Shown one piece after another: positions 26,474-35,325 of a stretch of DNA of 64,000 bases. Position 1 is the first letter of the stretch. Every line of letters begins with the position of its first letter. A program made the translations under genes and the position numbers. Origin of the DNA: Luminiphilus sp051201685 (lineage in GTDB: Bacteria > Pseudomonadota > Gammaproteobacteria > Pseudomonadales > Halieaceae); contig NZ_CP179213.1 of assembly GCF_051201685.1 (NCBI RefSeq), positions 1,178,001-1,242,000 of the forward strand, read 5' to 3'. The notes under the pieces are model-generated. The model ran no database searches. It was not told the DNA's origin and saw nothing but the letters and a program-made list of their open reading frames with translations.

Positions 26474-26782
26474 GGCACGTGGGTAAGCCACTCGATGGGT
26501 TTGTTAAAGATGATATAAGCCGCAATTTTTTTATACCCCAAACCGCTGTGAAACTACGAGCTGTGCACGGTTTCGACTATCCCCTGAGCTCGAGGTTTGA
26601 TCGATTTGACGCTGCAGTCGGTTCTGGGCGTTGATCACGCTCTGGCGACTCACAATGGGTGTTGCCTCTGTCAGATTTGAGGTGGTTGCGGACTGATTTT
26701 GAGGTCTATACTGAATTTAGAAACGACTTTTCTAATTTGTTGGGTAAAAGTCGCGGCATGCTTGAGGGGCTGGTGTTTAAAG

Positions 26783-27565
26783 ATGAAAGATTTTGAGACA
26801 ACGTATGGACCCTGGGCTTTGGTTGCGGGTGCCTCGGAAGGACTGGGCGCCGCATTCGCTGAGTCTTTGGCTGAAAGGGGTTTAAATCTAATTCTGGTAG
26901 CCAGACGAGAGCCAGAACTGGTGGCTTTTGCTGGCGTGCTGAGAGATCGCTATGCCGTTGCCGTTGAAACGCAGTCACTAGACCTGGCCGAGCCGGGCTG
27001 CGGGGAAAGGTTCATCGCCTCTGTCGAACATGATGTGGGCTTGTTGGTGTGTAACGCCGCTTATTCTGCGGTTGGGCGTTTTCAGGACGTGCCGCTGAAC
27101 CAGTTACAGCAGATCTTGTCGGTGAATACTGCAGCACCGCTGGCGCTTACTCGAGAGTTGATTCCGCGACTTATCAAGCGTGGCAGTGGCGGGGTGGTAT
27201 TGATGTCATCTTTATCCGGGGGGCAGGGGAGTGCCAACATCGCTACTTATGCTGCCACTAAGGCCTTTAACACCGTGCTTGCTGAGGGTCTCTGGCAGGA
27301 GCTTGGCCGCCAGGGAGTCGATGTGATTGCTTCTTGTGCAGGGGCAATTCGAACCCCTGGCTACCAAAATGCGCAAAGGGGTGGTGAAGCGCCCGGGATT
27401 CTTGATGCCCGTGTCGTGGCTGAGGAGACCCTGACTGCGTTGGGGAATACTCCCGTTGTGATCCCCGGACGGCTTAATAAGGTAGTTGGATTTTTGATGC
27501 GACGTTTGTTGTCTAGAGCGAAGGCGATACGTTTAATGTCTCAGGGTACCAAGGGGTTACAATAA
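26783..27565 (+). CDS. SDR family oxidoreductase
   Basis: 260 residues from the ATG at 26783; a longer form from 26699 would add an unlikely hydrophobic leader. Classical short-chain dehydrogenase: cofactor loop VAGASEGLGAAFAESLAERG, NAAYSAVG in the NNAG position, catalytic serine in VVLMSSLSGG and Y-x-x-x-K in TYAATKAFN. The C-terminal stretch ending near a basic helix is typical of SDRs acting on lipids or steroids. Two bases separate its stop from the next gene, a sterol-reductase-like membrane protein, so the two are probably one operon working on one lipid or isoprenoid substrate (inference). Confidence 0.85.
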   Translation: MKDFETTYGPWALVAGASEGLGAAFAESLAERGLNLILVARREPELVAFAGVLRDRYAVAVETQSLDLAEPGCGERFIASVEHDVGLLVCNAAYSAVGRFQDVPLNQLQQILSVNTAAPLALTRELIPRLIKRGSGGVVLMSSLSGGQGSANIATYAATKAFNTVLAEGLWQELGRQGVDVIASCAGAIRTPGYQNAQRGGEAPGILDARVVAEETLTALGNTPVVIPGRLNKVVGFLMRRLLSRAKAIRLMSQGTKGLQ

Positions 27566-27567
27566 CA

Positions 27568-28644
27568 ATGACAGTTATGGGTTTTTTTACGCCGTTTATT
27601 ATTTATCTGGGGGTCACCCTTTTACATTATTTTTTACCCGGGCGATGGGTGATCGGATACGTCAACAATCCAAAGACAGGTGAGAAATTGCGCTACCGTC
27701 TTAACGGTCGCCTTGTGCTACTGGCCGCTATCGGTCTGTGGTACAGCCTGGGGTATGTAGGGTGGGTGCCTTGGGACTGGCTCTACCAAGTGCGCTGGTC
27801 TAGCCTCGCGGGAGCCTGTGTTATAGGTTTGGTTTATTCCCTAGCATCGGTGCTGCCTTTCCCGTCAACCGGCAGAAACTTTGCTGTCGACTTTTTCTTG
27901 GGCCGACCTGAGAATCCTCAATTCAAGAATGGACACATAGACGCGAAGATGTGGCTGTATCTCATTGGTGCCGTCATGTTGGCGCTGAATGTTCTGAGTT
28001 TCGCGGCGTATCACCATCTTACTTACGAGGGCGAGTCGTCCACTGGCATCTTTGTAAGTGCGGCACTGCTGATCTATTTCATTCTGGACTACCTCACCTT
28101 CGAAAAAGTACACCTTTACACCTACGATATTTTTGCCGAACGGGTGGGCTTCAAATTGGGCTGGGGCTGCCTTACGTTTTATCCCTATTTTTACACCATA
28201 GCGCTTTGGTCAACCGTCGATCTGCCTAATCCCGAGCAACCGGATTGGTGGCCCTATCTGAGCATTGCGGTATTTTTTTGCGGCTGGTGTCTTGCCCGTG
28301 GCGCAAATATGCAAAAATTTTATTTCAAAATTCAGCCCGATCAGGCGTTTTTGGGGATTAGCCCGCAAACGGTTACCGATGGCGAGCGGACTCTTTTGGT
28401 CAACGGATTTTGGGGGCTAAGCCGACACATCAACTACTTGGGTGAGGTCCTCATGGCCAGCGGCATAGCCCTTGCCGTAGGCTACCCCGGGGCCATTTGG
28501 CCATGGCTCTACCCGCTTTATTACGTTGTACTTTTGTTTCCTCGAGAGCGCGACGATGACCGGCGTTGCGCGGCCAAATATGGCCCCCTCTGGCAGCAGT
28601 ACACCCAGCGGGTAAAGCATCGCATTATCCCGTTTATTTATTGA
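27568..28644 (+). CDS. ERG4/ERG24-type sterol reductase family membrane protein (DUF1295-like)
   Basis: 358 residues with about eight to nine hydrophobic segments. The C-terminal signature LLVNGFWGLSRHINYLGE, then RERDDDRRCAAKYGPLWQQY and HRIIPFIY, is that of the delta14/delta7 sterol reductase family, where these residues bind NADPH. The length is slightly shorter than fungal C-14 reductases, mainly at the N-terminus. In bacteria without full sterol synthesis such proteins may reduce steroids, other isoprenoids or unsaturated lipids; the real substrate is unknown. It follows an SDR gene with a two-base gap. The related isoprenylcysteine methyltransferase (ICMT) fold shares the C-terminal motif, so a methyltransferase-like activity is the main alternative. 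Confidence 0.78.
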   Translation: MTVMGFFTPFIIYLGVTLLHYFLPGRWVIGYVNNPKTGEKLRYRLNGRLVLLAAIGLWYSLGYVGWVPWDWLYQVRWSSLAGACVIGLVYSLASVLPFPSTGRNFAVDFFLGRPENPQFKNGHIDAKMWLYLIGAVMLALNVLSFAAYHHLTYEGESSTGIFVSAALLIYFILDYLTFEKVHLYTYDIFAERVGFKLGWGCLTFYPYFYTIALWSTVDLPNPEQPDWWPYLSIAVFFCGWCLARGANMQKFYFKIQPDQAFLGISPQTVTDGERTLLVNGFWGLSRHINYLGEVLMASGIALAVGYPGAIWPWLYPLYYVVLLFPRERDDDRRCAAKYGPLWQQYTQRVKHRIIPFIY

Positions 28645-28756
28645 GCAACGAGTGTATGCGCTTGGCTGAACGGGGTTGCTGATAGACTTCCACCCTTCGA
28701 AACGTCAGGCGTGCGCAGGTCTCTTTGCGTGTCGTTACCAGCGCTAGATACCCACG

Positions 28757-30022
28757 CTATGGCGAGGTTGCGACGACTTTAGGCAGCTTAGTAAAGGCAT
28801 AAGCGGCGGCAGCTCCAATGAGCGCAGTGCCCAGTAAACACATAAACATATATTGAAACCCCAGCAGGCCGGGGTTGCTGTCGATTAAATACCCCGCAAC
28901 AGCAGCCACATAAACATCGGGGGTATAGCCAATAATCGACACAACGCCCACTGCGGTACCCGTCATCCCCAGTGGAATTTGGCCTTCTTCAAACAGTGCA
29001 AAGTAAAGACTGCGAAGCCCAAAAATGGCAATGCCAGTCACAGCGGTGTTGGCCAATATATAACTAAAACTGCCCATTTCTTGGCCTGTAAACGCGAACA
29101 AGCTGTGGCTGATGATTAAGATAACGAAGCAGATAACGGTCATTTTAGACACGCCAAAACGATCTGCCATAAGCCCTAATAGCAGCGCCGCAAGCGGTCT
29201 TGTCCAAGCCCCTAGTGTCACAATCTGTGCCGCTTCAATTTCATCGATCCCATACCCTCGAACGGCAAACAACGCGTACTGATCGAAGGCTTTGTAACTT
29301 GTGTAAGCGCAAACCAAAATAATTGTTTGCAGCCAGACCGCAGGAAAGCGCATCACCTCCCAGAAGTGGCCAAATATGGTGGCATGCACTGACGCGCTGA
29401 CCTCAGGGAGGCTGCGCAGCGTGAACCAGACCAAAACGCCTGTCAGAGCCGTAACGGCGGTATAGCCTAGAATAATCTGTTGCAGCGCCACCCGTTTATC
29501 GTCGGTACTCGCCAATTCGTACCCCTCTGGAAAAGCCAAGGAAAACAAAAGCACTCCCAGCGATGCAAGCACCGCCGCGAGTAAACCCCGACCTCCATCA
29601 AGGACGCCGTAGGCAAGACCTTGTTGAGACATCCCGCCCCAGCTTCGCGTTGCTTTTATTAAAGCTGCCCAGAAAAACAAAATAGTGGACAGGCCGAAGA
29701 AGCCCCAAACCATCATGGCGCCGTAATAGCCCGGGAGTGTTGCCAGATAAAGTCCGCCTAGGGCGGTTAGCCAGAGTGAAACCGCCAGTAGTTTACGGGC
29801 AGGGAAACGGTCGGCAAGGGGGCCACCAAAAAAGTAAGCGGCCATGGCGACAACCCCATAAGCGGCCTGAGCGACTCCCAGCTCCGTGGCAGACAGGCCA
29901 AAAACTTCGAGTACGGTTGGGCGAAAGAAACGTGTGACGTGATAGGGCAGGGTGAAGATGGCTTCGCCTGCCATAATAAGGGACACCATGATGAGCCAGC
30001 GCTGAAAGTGAGTTTGCGACAT
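28757..30022 (-). CDS. MFS transporter
   Basis: 421 residues from the ATG at 30022 (a start 29 codons earlier adds a polar tail with no ribosome site). Twelve predicted membrane segments. GGPLADRFPARKLL is the loop 2-3 motif typical of the major facilitator superfamily and GLMADRFGVSKM repeats it in the second half. The substrate cannot be inferred. It is convergent with the sterol-reductase-like gene and divergent from an enoyl-CoA hydratase, so an organic acid or lipid-derived acid is plausible but unproven. Confidence 0.85.
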   Translation of the reverse strand: MSQTHFQRWLIMVSLIMAGEAIFTLPYHVTRFFRPTVLEVFGLSATELGVAQAAYGVVAMAAYFFGGPLADRFPARKLLAVSLWLTALGGLYLATLPGYYGAMMVWGFFGLSTILFFWAALIKATRSWGGMSQQGLAYGVLDGGRGLLAAVLASLGVLLFSLAFPEGYELASTDDKRVALQQIILGYTAVTALTGVLVWFTLRSLPEVSASVHATIFGHFWEVMRFPAVWLQTIILVCAYTSYKAFDQYALFAVRGYGIDEIEAAQIVTLGAWTRPLAALLLGLMADRFGVSKMTVICFVILIISHSLFAFTGQEMGSFSYILANTAVTGIAIFGLRSLYFALFEEGQIPLGMTGTAVGVVSIIGYTPDVYVAAVAGYLIDSNPGLLGFQYMFMCLLGTALIGAAAAYAFTKLPKVVATSP

Positions 30023-30214
30023 GGTGAAATTAAGCCTCGGGTTGGAAAGCGTTGAGAAATGATTTTCAATGTTGCGGCTATACTGCCGCGGCGGGTTGGT
30101 GGCGCGCAATTATAAATCTATCGACTGCGTTTATTTTTGTGGTTGCGACGCTACATCGTTGTCCGTAATCTTTTACAACTTGCAGTTTTTTGCTCTGTTT
30201 ATCGGGAAACGGCT

Positions 30215-31015
30215 ATGAATGAAGCGTTGGTAAGAATCCAGTCTGAGGGTCCTGTTCTTTGGATTACCCTGAATCAGGGAAAAAGCCGCAATCCACTATC
30301 GTCTCAGATGATCGCGAGCCTAACTCAAGCCTTAGCTGCGGGCTATGAAGACGACAGCTGTCGAGTGATTGTACTGACAGCCGAAGGCCCTGTTTTTAGC
30401 TCAGGGCACGACTTAAAAGAAATGCAGCCTTCAGAGGGCGAAGACCGTGGCGCTGTGAGAACGCGTATTGCGAATATTCTCGAAAACTGCGCAGCGCTTA
30501 TGCAGGGCATTGTTCAAGCACCCAAGCCGGTTATCGCTTGCGTTCAAGGTACAGCGACAGCCGCGGGTTGCCAGTTGGTGTCGGCATGTGACTTGGCCAT
30601 TGCGGCGAGTGATGCACATTTCTGTACGCCTGGAGTAAATGTCGGCGCATTTTGCACGACACCCTTGGTGGGTATTGGCCGCAATCTGTCTCGCAAACAC
30701 GCGATGGAAATGGCCTTAACGGGCGATATGTTTTCTGCAGACGAAGCCATTAAGTTTGGTTTGATCAATCGTCACGTTGCGCCTGAGGCACTCCACGCGG
30801 AAACAGCGGCCCTGGCGCAAAAAATTGCTTCACGCTCAGCGCAAAGTATTCGCGGCGGCAAAGCTGCTTTTTACCGGCAAATAGAAATGCCCCTCGCGGA
30901 TGCTTTTGACTACGCCAACCAAGTTATGCTCGAGGGCATGACGGGTGGTGCTGATGCCGAGGAAGGACGGATGGCTTTTATCGAGAAACGATCCCCCGTT
31001 TGGCATCAAGAATAA
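30215..31015 (+). CDS. Enoyl-CoA hydratase/isomerase family protein
   Basis: 266 residues from the ATG at 30215; an upstream start at 30137 would add an improbable leader. Crotonase fold: FSSGHDLKEM forms the first oxyanion strand, TATAAGCQLVSACDLAIA the second, followed by FCTPGVNVGAFCTTP. The usual catalytic glutamate of hydratases is not obvious at either standard place (TATAAGCQ and GVNVGAF), so the reaction may be isomerisation or another crotonase chemistry. It likely serves a CoA-thioester degradation pathway and stands alone on its strand. Confidence 0.85.
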   Translation: MNEALVRIQSEGPVLWITLNQGKSRNPLSSQMIASLTQALAAGYEDDSCRVIVLTAEGPVFSSGHDLKEMQPSEGEDRGAVRTRIANILENCAALMQGIVQAPKPVIACVQGTATAAGCQLVSACDLAIAASDAHFCTPGVNVGAFCTTPLVGIGRNLSRKHAMEMALTGDMFSADEAIKFGLINRHVAPEALHAETAALAQKIASRSAQSIRGGKAAFYRQIEMPLADAFDYANQVMLEGMTGGADAEEGRMAFIEKRSPVWHQE

Positions 31016-31094
31016 GCCTACTTTCCATTGAATAGAGCCTAGGGCATACGATCGTTGTCCGGTCGCATCTGATGACGGTCTTACGCTGTTACAG

Positions 31095-32429
31095 TCAGGG
31101 CTGGACTGAGTGAGCCTCTGTGGGTTCCTGATGATTTTTAGAGAGGCGCAGCATAAGTATTGCGGCGCGTTTGATGGCGAGGGCCATCGAGTCGAGCTGC
31201 AAGCTCTCATTCGGTGTATGACCGCCTTCGCCTAGGGCGCCTAGCCCCGCCAGCGCGTCGGTATAAGGCGCCACGAACGCTATGTCAGCGGCCCCTCGGC
31301 GCAGGGGGTCCCAAATTTTCATGGCATCACGCCCCAAGTCTTGATTCACCTCCGAGAAGGCAAGCGCAAGTGCCCTGTTGCCCTCCGTTGGCGCCATGGG
31401 CGGATAGCTGTCGTCAAAATTTAGAGTCGCTTCAGTGTGAGGTAGATGCGCGGCGACAATCGTTTGCATACGCTGTTTGGCGCCTTTTAGCTGTTCTACT
31501 GAGAGTGCTCGAATACCTCCATGAACAATGGTTTGGCTGGGTACCACGTTAGTTTTTCCAAAGGTGGTGCCGCGATTTTTTGCAGCGTCATAAGTCACTG
31601 CAGTGCCGCCCTGAATATTGCCGGCATTAAAAGTCAGGCCATAGTCACCACGGACTTCCGTGTAAAAAGCATTGAGAATACGTGCCGTTTCGTTAATGGC
31701 GCCCGCGCCGACGTCGCCGCTGAAGATGGCAGAGGAGTGCGCCTGACGCCCCGAAACGTTAAGTGTCCAACTACTCGAGCTGCGACGGGCAATGGTTGCC
31801 CAGTCACTGCCCTCGGTCGTAATGGCGCCCTCAAAGCCCAGCGCGATATCGGCCCACTGGCCAGCCTCCAGTAAATCCCTTCGGGAAATAGCAAGGGGGC
31901 GTCCTGGCTTCTCTTCGTCTCCGGTATAGGCCACTGTCACAGCCATGCCCTCAAGGGCGCCAATGTGATCGAGCGCTTTTAAGGCATAAACGATCACCGC
32001 ATTGCCCGACTTCATATCGCTAATGCCGGGCCCCTCCGCAGTGTTACCTGTGCGGCTAAACGCTTGGAATTGGTCGTCAGCTTCGAACACGGTATCGAGA
32101 TGCCCAATAAGCAGCAATCGGGTGCCCGAGCCCTTGTTTTCTGCGAACAAGTGGCCAGCCCGATTGACTGTCTCGGGCATATCGATCCAGCGAACACTGA
32201 GGTCGAGGGCGCTCAGCTCACGGGCCATAACATCACCTACGGCTCGCACGCCTTCGTGATTCATGGTGCCACTACCAATGTTAACGGTCTCTGCCAAAAG
32301 CGCGATGACGTCTTCTTGATGTTGGTCTACCCAGTCACTAATGGCTTGTTCATTGTCGGACAGCGCTGCGGCTTTGAAGGACAGGCCAATAAGTACCAGA
32401 AGCATGATCTGCAGCAAGGGAGTTCGCAT
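31095..32429 (-). CDS. M20 family metallopeptidase, glutamate carboxypeptidase-like, exported
   Basis: 444 residues. The signal peptide LLQIMLLVLIGLSFKAAA suggests a periplasmic enzyme. The dinuclear zinc site is recognisable: LIGHLDTVFEADDQF (first His and Asp), GPGISDMKSGNAV (bridging Asp) and TGDEEKPGRP (catalytic Glu-Glu pair), with the dimerisation domain between. The arrangement resembles carboxypeptidase G2, which removes C-terminal glutamate from folates and peptides. Such a function would fit the glutamate genes further on, but substrate is not proven. Followed after 57 bases upstream of its start by an MBL-fold gene on the same strand. Confidence 0.86.
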   Translation of the reverse strand: MRTPLLQIMLLVLIGLSFKAAALSDNEQAISDWVDQHQEDVIALLAETVNIGSGTMNHEGVRAVGDVMARELSALDLSVRWIDMPETVNRAGHLFAENKGSGTRLLLIGHLDTVFEADDQFQAFSRTGNTAEGPGISDMKSGNAVIVYALKALDHIGALEGMAVTVAYTGDEEKPGRPLAISRRDLLEAGQWADIALGFEGAITTEGSDWATIARRSSSSWTLNVSGRQAHSSAIFSGDVGAGAINETARILNAFYTEVRGDYGLTFNAGNIQGGTAVTYDAAKNRGTTFGKTNVVPSQTIVHGGIRALSVEQLKGAKQRMQTIVAAHLPHTEATLNFDDSYPPMAPTEGNRALALAFSEVNQDLGRDAMKIWDPLRRGAADIAFVAPYTDALAGLGALGEGGHTPNESLQLDSMALAIKRAAILMLRLSKNHQEPTEAHSVQP

Positions 32430-32486
32430 GGTTGCGGGCCTCTAAAGGTTTCAGTGCTTTGATGGTTTTCTCTGAGCGGGACGCAC

Positions 32487-33386
32487 TCACTCAAAAATAT
32501 CTAGGTCCTCAGCAAGGATCACCTCGCCGTCGTATTGCGACTTTACCTCCTGAAGCACGATTTCATCTTCAAGACCAAAGACCAATACATGATACAAAAT
32601 GAGTAACTTCGGCTTTGCTCGAGATGCCAGTGTCGCGAGCTCATAAGCGGTGGTGTGGTTGCTGCGGTGGTAGCGCTGCCAAAATTCTGAGCGCTGACTC
32701 AAAGCGGTTTCGGAGACAACTTCGTGAATCAATATGTCGGCGCCTGTTGCCATGGCTTCCAGTTTAGGGTCGTAGGCGGCGTCACCTGAAATAACAATCA
32801 CTTTATCGGGAGTCGTAAACCGGTAGCCAAATGCATTGGGCCAAGTCCCATGTTTGACCTTGAATGCCTCAACGGTGATTAGCTCGTCGGTGTAAACGAT
32901 ACCCTCTTCAATTTCGTGGGAATTTATTTTCCAGCCAGATGAGGTCGCAGGCTCCAAACCATAGAGCCGGTATCGATTGTCTTCTTCCCAAGCGGCAGCA
33001 ACATTGCTTGCCATCGCTGTCGTGCCCGGAGGGCCGTAAAGTTCAAAAGGTTTTTCACGACCGTGAGTCCAACTGGTGTAAACCAAATCCGGCAGCCCAG
33101 AAGAATGGTCGTGATGCAAATGAGTGAGAAAAGCGATGCCTAGCTGGTCTACATTGAGTGCGTTGAGAGGGCCACCATACTCCTTCGATACTGCGGCAGC
33201 CCTGCGAACGACGCCGGGCCCAAAATCGACAATGTAGGCTGTGCCATTGACCACAATAGCGGTTGCTGGGCCGGAACGGTTTGGTGTTGGTATCGGTGTC
33301 CCCGTACCCAACATCACAACTTGCGTGCGCGCCAGCGAGTTTGACGATACGAGGGCGAGTAAGACAAAGAGCGCCAGTGTTCGCAT
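32487..33386 (-). CDS. MBL-fold metallo-hydrolase, exported
   Basis: 299 residues from the ATG at 33386, preceded by AAGGAGG 7 bases upstream. It has a signal peptide (LALFVLLALVSSNSLA). The metal-binding motif THLHHDHSSGLPDL, followed by VISGDAAYDPKL and a late NHTTAYELATLASRAKPKLLILYH, matches the RNase Z/arylsulfatase-like branch of metallo-beta-lactamase proteins. Being exported it is not tRNA-processing RNase Z; a phosphodiesterase or lactone/ester hydrolase is more likely. Probably expressed with the M20 peptidase downstream. Confidence 0.83.
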   Translation of the reverse strand: MRTLALFVLLALVSSNSLARTQVVMLGTGTPIPTPNRSGPATAIVVNGTAYIVDFGPGVVRRAAAVSKEYGGPLNALNVDQLGIAFLTHLHHDHSSGLPDLVYTSWTHGREKPFELYGPPGTTAMASNVAAAWEEDNRYRLYGLEPATSSGWKINSHEIEEGIVYTDELITVEAFKVKHGTWPNAFGYRFTTPDKVIVISGDAAYDPKLEAMATGADILIHEVVSETALSQRSEFWQRYHRSNHTTAYELATLASRAKPKLLILYHVLVFGLEDEIVLQEVKSQYDGEVILAEDLDIFE

Positions 33387-33778
33387 GGTTTGCCTCCTTG
33401 GGCGCCAGAAAATCTCGTCGCTCGCCAACCGTAACCTACGGGTATGGGTGCTATGGGTGACAGTGGGTAATCAGGCTAAAGATTCCGGGCTTGGTTTACC
33501 AGCACAACCTAGATTCTTTCTGAGGCAACAACTAATAGCAATTAGCGTAATAAAAGCCGACGGTTTTGACCCGTTTAAGCCGGTGTTGATGGACTATCTG
33601 TGTGGGCGTTGTGCTCGATTGAATACGGCACGAGTTTCCTTTGCTCTGATATTCATAAATTATTTAAGATTATCGCAAATTGATACTGCTTGTGACGCAG
33701 AAAACACAGATAATCTCGTTGGTCTGTGCCGCGCTGATCTCAGCATAATGCGGCAAATCATTATTTGCGGGGTAAAAA
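33387..33778. other. Promoter region between MBL hydrolase and porin genes
   Basis: About 390 bases, AT-rich towards the porin (ATAAATTATTTAAGATTATC at 33654-33673). It contains the porin promoter and a hairpin next to its ribosome site. No gene supported. Confidence 0.5.
33753..33768 (+). promoter_or_regulatory. Hairpin overlapping the porin ribosome-binding site
   Basis: GCAAAT (33753-33758) and ATTTGC (33763-33768) form a perfect 6-bp stem with a CATT loop. Its 3' arm runs into GCGGGGT, the likely Shine-Dalgarno for the ATG at 33779, so it could modulate translation of the porin. Confidence 0.35.
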
Positions 33779-35203
33779 ATGAAAGTTGAAGTGCGCGCCT
33801 TGTGCATTGTGTTGGCGCTGATGTCCCCCGGGGTATTTGCGACGAGTGATGCCGACCGTATTCAGCAGCTAGAAGAGCAGCTGAGAAACCAACAACAGGT
33901 ACTTGAGGCCATGCAGGCTGAGCTGCAGCGGCTGAAGGCTGATGTCGTGGGCGCCGGCGATGGTGCGCCACTGGTGGTTACGTCAATGGGGGAAGACGCA
34001 TCAGTTGCGCCCTCAACAGCAGTGTCTGCAACGACGGTTGAGAGCGAACCGTCATCTTCCGCCCAGCTTTATGGTTTTGTCATGGCCGACATGATCTATG
34101 ACTTCAAGCGGGTTGATCCCAACTGGAGCGATACGCTTCGTGTCAGCACAATTCCAACTGATGCGGGCCAATTCGGTCAGGATGGTGAGTTTATTTTTGG
34201 TGTTAGGCAGTCCCGCCTAGGCATCAAAGGCAACTACGGTGCTGACGTCACCTACCTACTTGAGGCCGAATTATTCGGGGTCGGGGGGGATGAGGGGCAG
34301 ACGACTCCGCGCTTGCGGCATGCTTGGGCAACCTACAAGCAAGTGGGTGTCGGTCAAACCTGGTCTAACTTTATGGATGCCGATATTTTCCCCAATACCA
34401 TCGATTACTGGGGCCCCACTGGTATGGTTTTTTATAGAAACCAACAGGCGCGGTATACCTTTCCTTTAGGGGAAGATGAATTTGCTATCGCTCTGGAGGA
34501 TCCATCCACCGCTTTGACCGTCGGCAGATTTAGAGACGTCAACTCTTGTGAGCTGAATTCATCAGCCTACGATTGCGAATCTACTGGCTCGACAGCGGCT
34601 GACATTTACCAGGCCCATAATGATGTGCCTGATCTAAGCTTGAGGTACCGCAACAACGGTAACTTTGGTCATTATCAAGTAGCGGCCATGTTTCGAGAAC
34701 TCGGTTACGAGCGGCTGGACACCGGTGAGCAAAACAGCGAGTTTGGGTGGGGTATCAACTTGAGTGCTGGGATCAAAACCTTCAACAGCGACGTGTTGAA
34801 GTTACAGCTTGTTTACGGCGAGGGCATTGGTAACTACATGAACGATGGCGGCATCGACATTGCTCCGTCCACCAACAACCTCAATACGGCGACAGCCGAG
34901 GCAGTGCCACTGCTGGGTATCAGCGCCTATTACGATCACTACTGGAATGAGCAGTGGTCGACCTCCATCGGCTGGTCAATGAACGATCTCGATAACAGTG
35001 CGGGTCAGTCAGGATCTGAGTTTGCCAAAGGCCAAATAGCGCAAATCAACTTACTTCATACACCTCGAGACAACGTGATGTTCGGGACTGAAATTATTTG
35101 GGGTGAGCGTGAAGACGTGGACGGTGCAACCGGCGACGATTACCGCATTCAGTTCTCACTCAAGGTGGGCTTTGACTCGGGCAATTTTCTGCGGGGCAGG
35201 TGA
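33779..35203 (+). CDS. DcaP-like trimeric outer membrane porin
   Basis: 474 residues. Signal peptide (ALCIVLALMSPGVFA), then a coiled coil (residues 25-60, RIQQLEEQLRNQQQVLEAMQ) that should trimerise in the periplasm, a flexible linker rich in Ser/Ala/Val, and a beta-barrel starting at QLYGFVMADMIYDFKR. FIFGVRQSRLGIKG and VGQTWSNFMDADIFPNTIDY are typical of DcaP-type porins, which take up small negatively charged substrates such as dicarboxylates. The last residues form a closing beta strand. Single gene with its own promoter region; its ribosome site overlaps a hairpin. Confidence 0.87.
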   Translation: MKVEVRALCIVLALMSPGVFATSDADRIQQLEEQLRNQQQVLEAMQAELQRLKADVVGAGDGAPLVVTSMGEDASVAPSTAVSATTVESEPSSSAQLYGFVMADMIYDFKRVDPNWSDTLRVSTIPTDAGQFGQDGEFIFGVRQSRLGIKGNYGADVTYLLEAELFGVGGDEGQTTPRLRHAWATYKQVGVGQTWSNFMDADIFPNTIDYWGPTGMVFYRNQQARYTFPLGEDEFAIALEDPSTALTVGRFRDVNSCELNSSAYDCESTGSTAADIYQAHNDVPDLSLRYRNNGNFGHYQVAAMFRELGYERLDTGEQNSEFGWGINLSAGIKTFNSDVLKLQLVYGEGIGNYMNDGGIDIAPSTNNLNTATAEAVPLLGISAYYDHYWNEQWSTSIGWSMNDLDNSAGQSGSEFAKGQIAQINLLHTPRDNVMFGTEIIWGEREDVDGATGDDYRIQFSLKVGFDSGNFLRGR

Positions 35204-35325
35204 GCTGAGCAGAGCTGCTGAACTTGTGCAGTAAACAAAACAGCGAGATTTGAAACTGAATGGCTGGGTGCGGAAAGTACAATGCACTCCTGCCGTTCTG
35301 ACTATCACTAAAAGGAGTGTCAACG

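Larger units (their letters stand above)
26089..26782. other. Long gene-free region upstream of the corrinoid operon
   Basis: Nearly 700 bases between the divergent MttB-like gene and SDR gene. No convincing gene. It contains three related short elements (26211, 26276, 26448), a hairpin ACCCCA/TGGGGT (26246-26269), a plus-strand terminator-like hairpin (26288-26315) and the promoter of the corrinoid operon. I saw no cobalamin riboswitch motif. Confidence 0.6.

Noticed and set aside
26089..26782. Cobalamin riboswitch upstream of the corrinoid operon
   Set aside because: I looked for the B12-box type sequence on the minus strand and did not find it; the hairpins present do not match that layout.
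33241..33789. 182-residue plus-strand frame before the porin
   Set aside because: It overlaps the 5' end of the MBL hydrolase antisense and has no recognisable motif; chance open frame in promoter DNA.
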